DNA of 25,008 nt from JABZIP01 sp052173355 (lineage in GTDB: Bacteria > Bacillota > Clostridia > Peptostreptococcales > Anaerovoracaceae): positions 1-25,008 of the forward strand of contig JBQMYS010000016.1 in the NCBI GenBank assembly GCA_052173355.1, given 5' to 3'. The notes below the pieces were generated by a model. It was not told the origin of the DNA, did no database searches, and worked only from the letters and a program-made list of their open reading frames with translations. A program made the translations under genes and the position numbers. Each line of letters begins with the position of its first letter. Position 1 is the stretch's first letter. Below are positions 24,362 through 25,008 of this stretch, piece by piece.

Positions 24362-25008
24362 ATGGCATATTATTTCACAGAGCCGTCAAGGACGTTTAAT
24401 GAGTATTTGTTAATACCGGGTTATTCAAGCGCGGATTGTATGGTGGAAAATGTTAGTTTAAAGACACCGGTAGTAAAATTTAAGAAAGGTGAGGAACCTG
24501 AAATTTCTATGAATATACCGCTTGTTTCTGCTATAATGCAGGCGGTTTCGGATGATAGAATGGCTGTTGCGCTTGCAAAAGAGGGCGGAATTTCGTTTAT
24601 ATTCGGATCGCAGAGTATAGAAAGCCAAGCGGAAATGGTAAAAAAAGTAAAAGACCACAAGGCGGGATTTGTTAGAAGCGATTCGAATTTGCGACCTGAT
24701 CAAACACTTGCGGACGTGCTTGCATTAAAGGCGGAAAGAGGTCATTCAACCATTGCCATTACAGATGACGGAACTTCGGACGGTAAAATACTCGGAATTG
24801 TTACAAGTCGTGATTACAGAATAAGCAGAATGTCTACCGATGTTAAAATTTCTGAATTTATGACACCTTTTGAGTCTTTGATATATGCAGATGCAGGTTG
24901 CACACTTTCAGAGGCAAATGATATGCTATGGGAGCATAAGCTAAATGCTTTACCGATAATAGATAAAAACCAAAGGCTTAAATATTTTGTATTCAGAAAA
25001 GATTACGA
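24362..25008 (+). CDS. guaB: IMP dehydrogenase, N-terminal part (runs off window)
   Basis: This enzyme oxidises IMP to XMP with NAD+, the committed step of GMP synthesis. ATG 24362 follows AAGGGAGATAAG, and the frame stays open to the window end (215 codons). Visible are the N-terminal barrel strands with NIPLVSAIMQAVSDDRMAVA and LAKEGGISFIFGSQSIESQAEMV, then the paired CBS regulatory domains, starting near residue 110 with RPDQTLADVLAL, ILGIVTSRDYR and ISEFMTPF and continuing into CTLSEANDMLWEHKLNALPIID. The catalytic Cys loop and flap are beyond the window. The sequence variant (PLVSAIMQ, FGSQSIE) resembles the IMPDH form I associate with Clostridia. It shares a likely transcript with the carboxypeptidase. 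Confidence 0.92.
   Translation, partial: MAYYFTEPSRTFNEYLLIPGYSSADCMVENVSLKTPVVKFKKGEEPEISMNIPLVSAIMQAVSDDRMAVALAKEGGISFIFGSQSIESQAEMVKKVKDHKAGFVRSDSNLRPDQTLADVLALKAERGHSTIAITDDGTSDGKILGIVTSRDYRISRMSTDVKISEFMTPFESLIYADAGCTLSEANDMLWEHKLNALPIIDKNQRLKYFVFRKDY

Noticed and set aside
1..25008. CRISPR arrays, prophage, insertion sequences or transposases.
   Set aside because: No spaced direct repeats, terminal inverted repeats, transposase or phage structural genes are seen. The only large repeat is the paired SLH 5' segment.

Overview
The window is AT-rich chromosomal DNA from an anaerobic Gram-positive bacterium of the Clostridia type. Supporting evidence: strong AGGAGG ribosome sites, an S-layer (SLH) mode of surface anchoring, a butyryl-CoA dehydrogenase/ETF operon of the butyrate-forming type, a clostridial-style ferredoxin, a diacylglyceryl lipoprotein signal, and a tmRNA whose tag reads AKNNNNYAFAA. 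The genus cannot be fixed from the sequence.

Layout. (1) 1-489: the 3' part of hpt (hypoxanthine phosphoribosyltransferase). (2) 501-7614: the most unusual region. A strong promoter, a cobalamin-class riboswitch and its terminator precede two large secreted paralogues. Both carry three SLH domains and FMN_bind domains with intact covalent-flavinylation motifs. They share a 953-bp identical 5' part, including a G9 tract just after the signal peptide, while their C-terminal parts are diverged and rearranged. (3) 7721-8994: a solitary AAA ATPase/DUF4143 gene with its own promoter. (4) 9036-12451: the bcd-etfB-etfA operon behind a Rex-like operator and closed by a terminator, followed by a small 2[4Fe-4S] ferredoxin. 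(5) 12715-13971, minus strand: tRNA-Thr(CGU), a terminator, and a fold-type III PLP racemase of the alanine/ornithine racemase group. (6) 14057-15643: an amidohydrolase. (7) 15726-16094: tmRNA, followed closely by a DUF3160 lipoprotein and a small membrane-anchored protein. (8) 18927-23275, minus strand: a Trk potassium uptake operon, trkA and two tandem trkH paralogues. (9) 23543 to the end: a VanY-like D,D-carboxypeptidase and guaB (IMP dehydrogenase), which runs off the window.

How it fits together. Bcd/EtfAB is expected to couple crotonyl-CoA reduction to ferredoxin reduction, and the adjacent ferredoxin is a plausible carrier. The Rex-like site would tie the operon to the NADH/NAD+ ratio. 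The surface flavoproteins would take electrons outside the membrane or act in substrate capture. Their control by a B12 riboswitch suggests, as inference only, a role in surface acquisition or reduction of corrinoids. No apbE flavin transferase, B12 transporter or Rnf genes are visible here, so partners must lie elsewhere.
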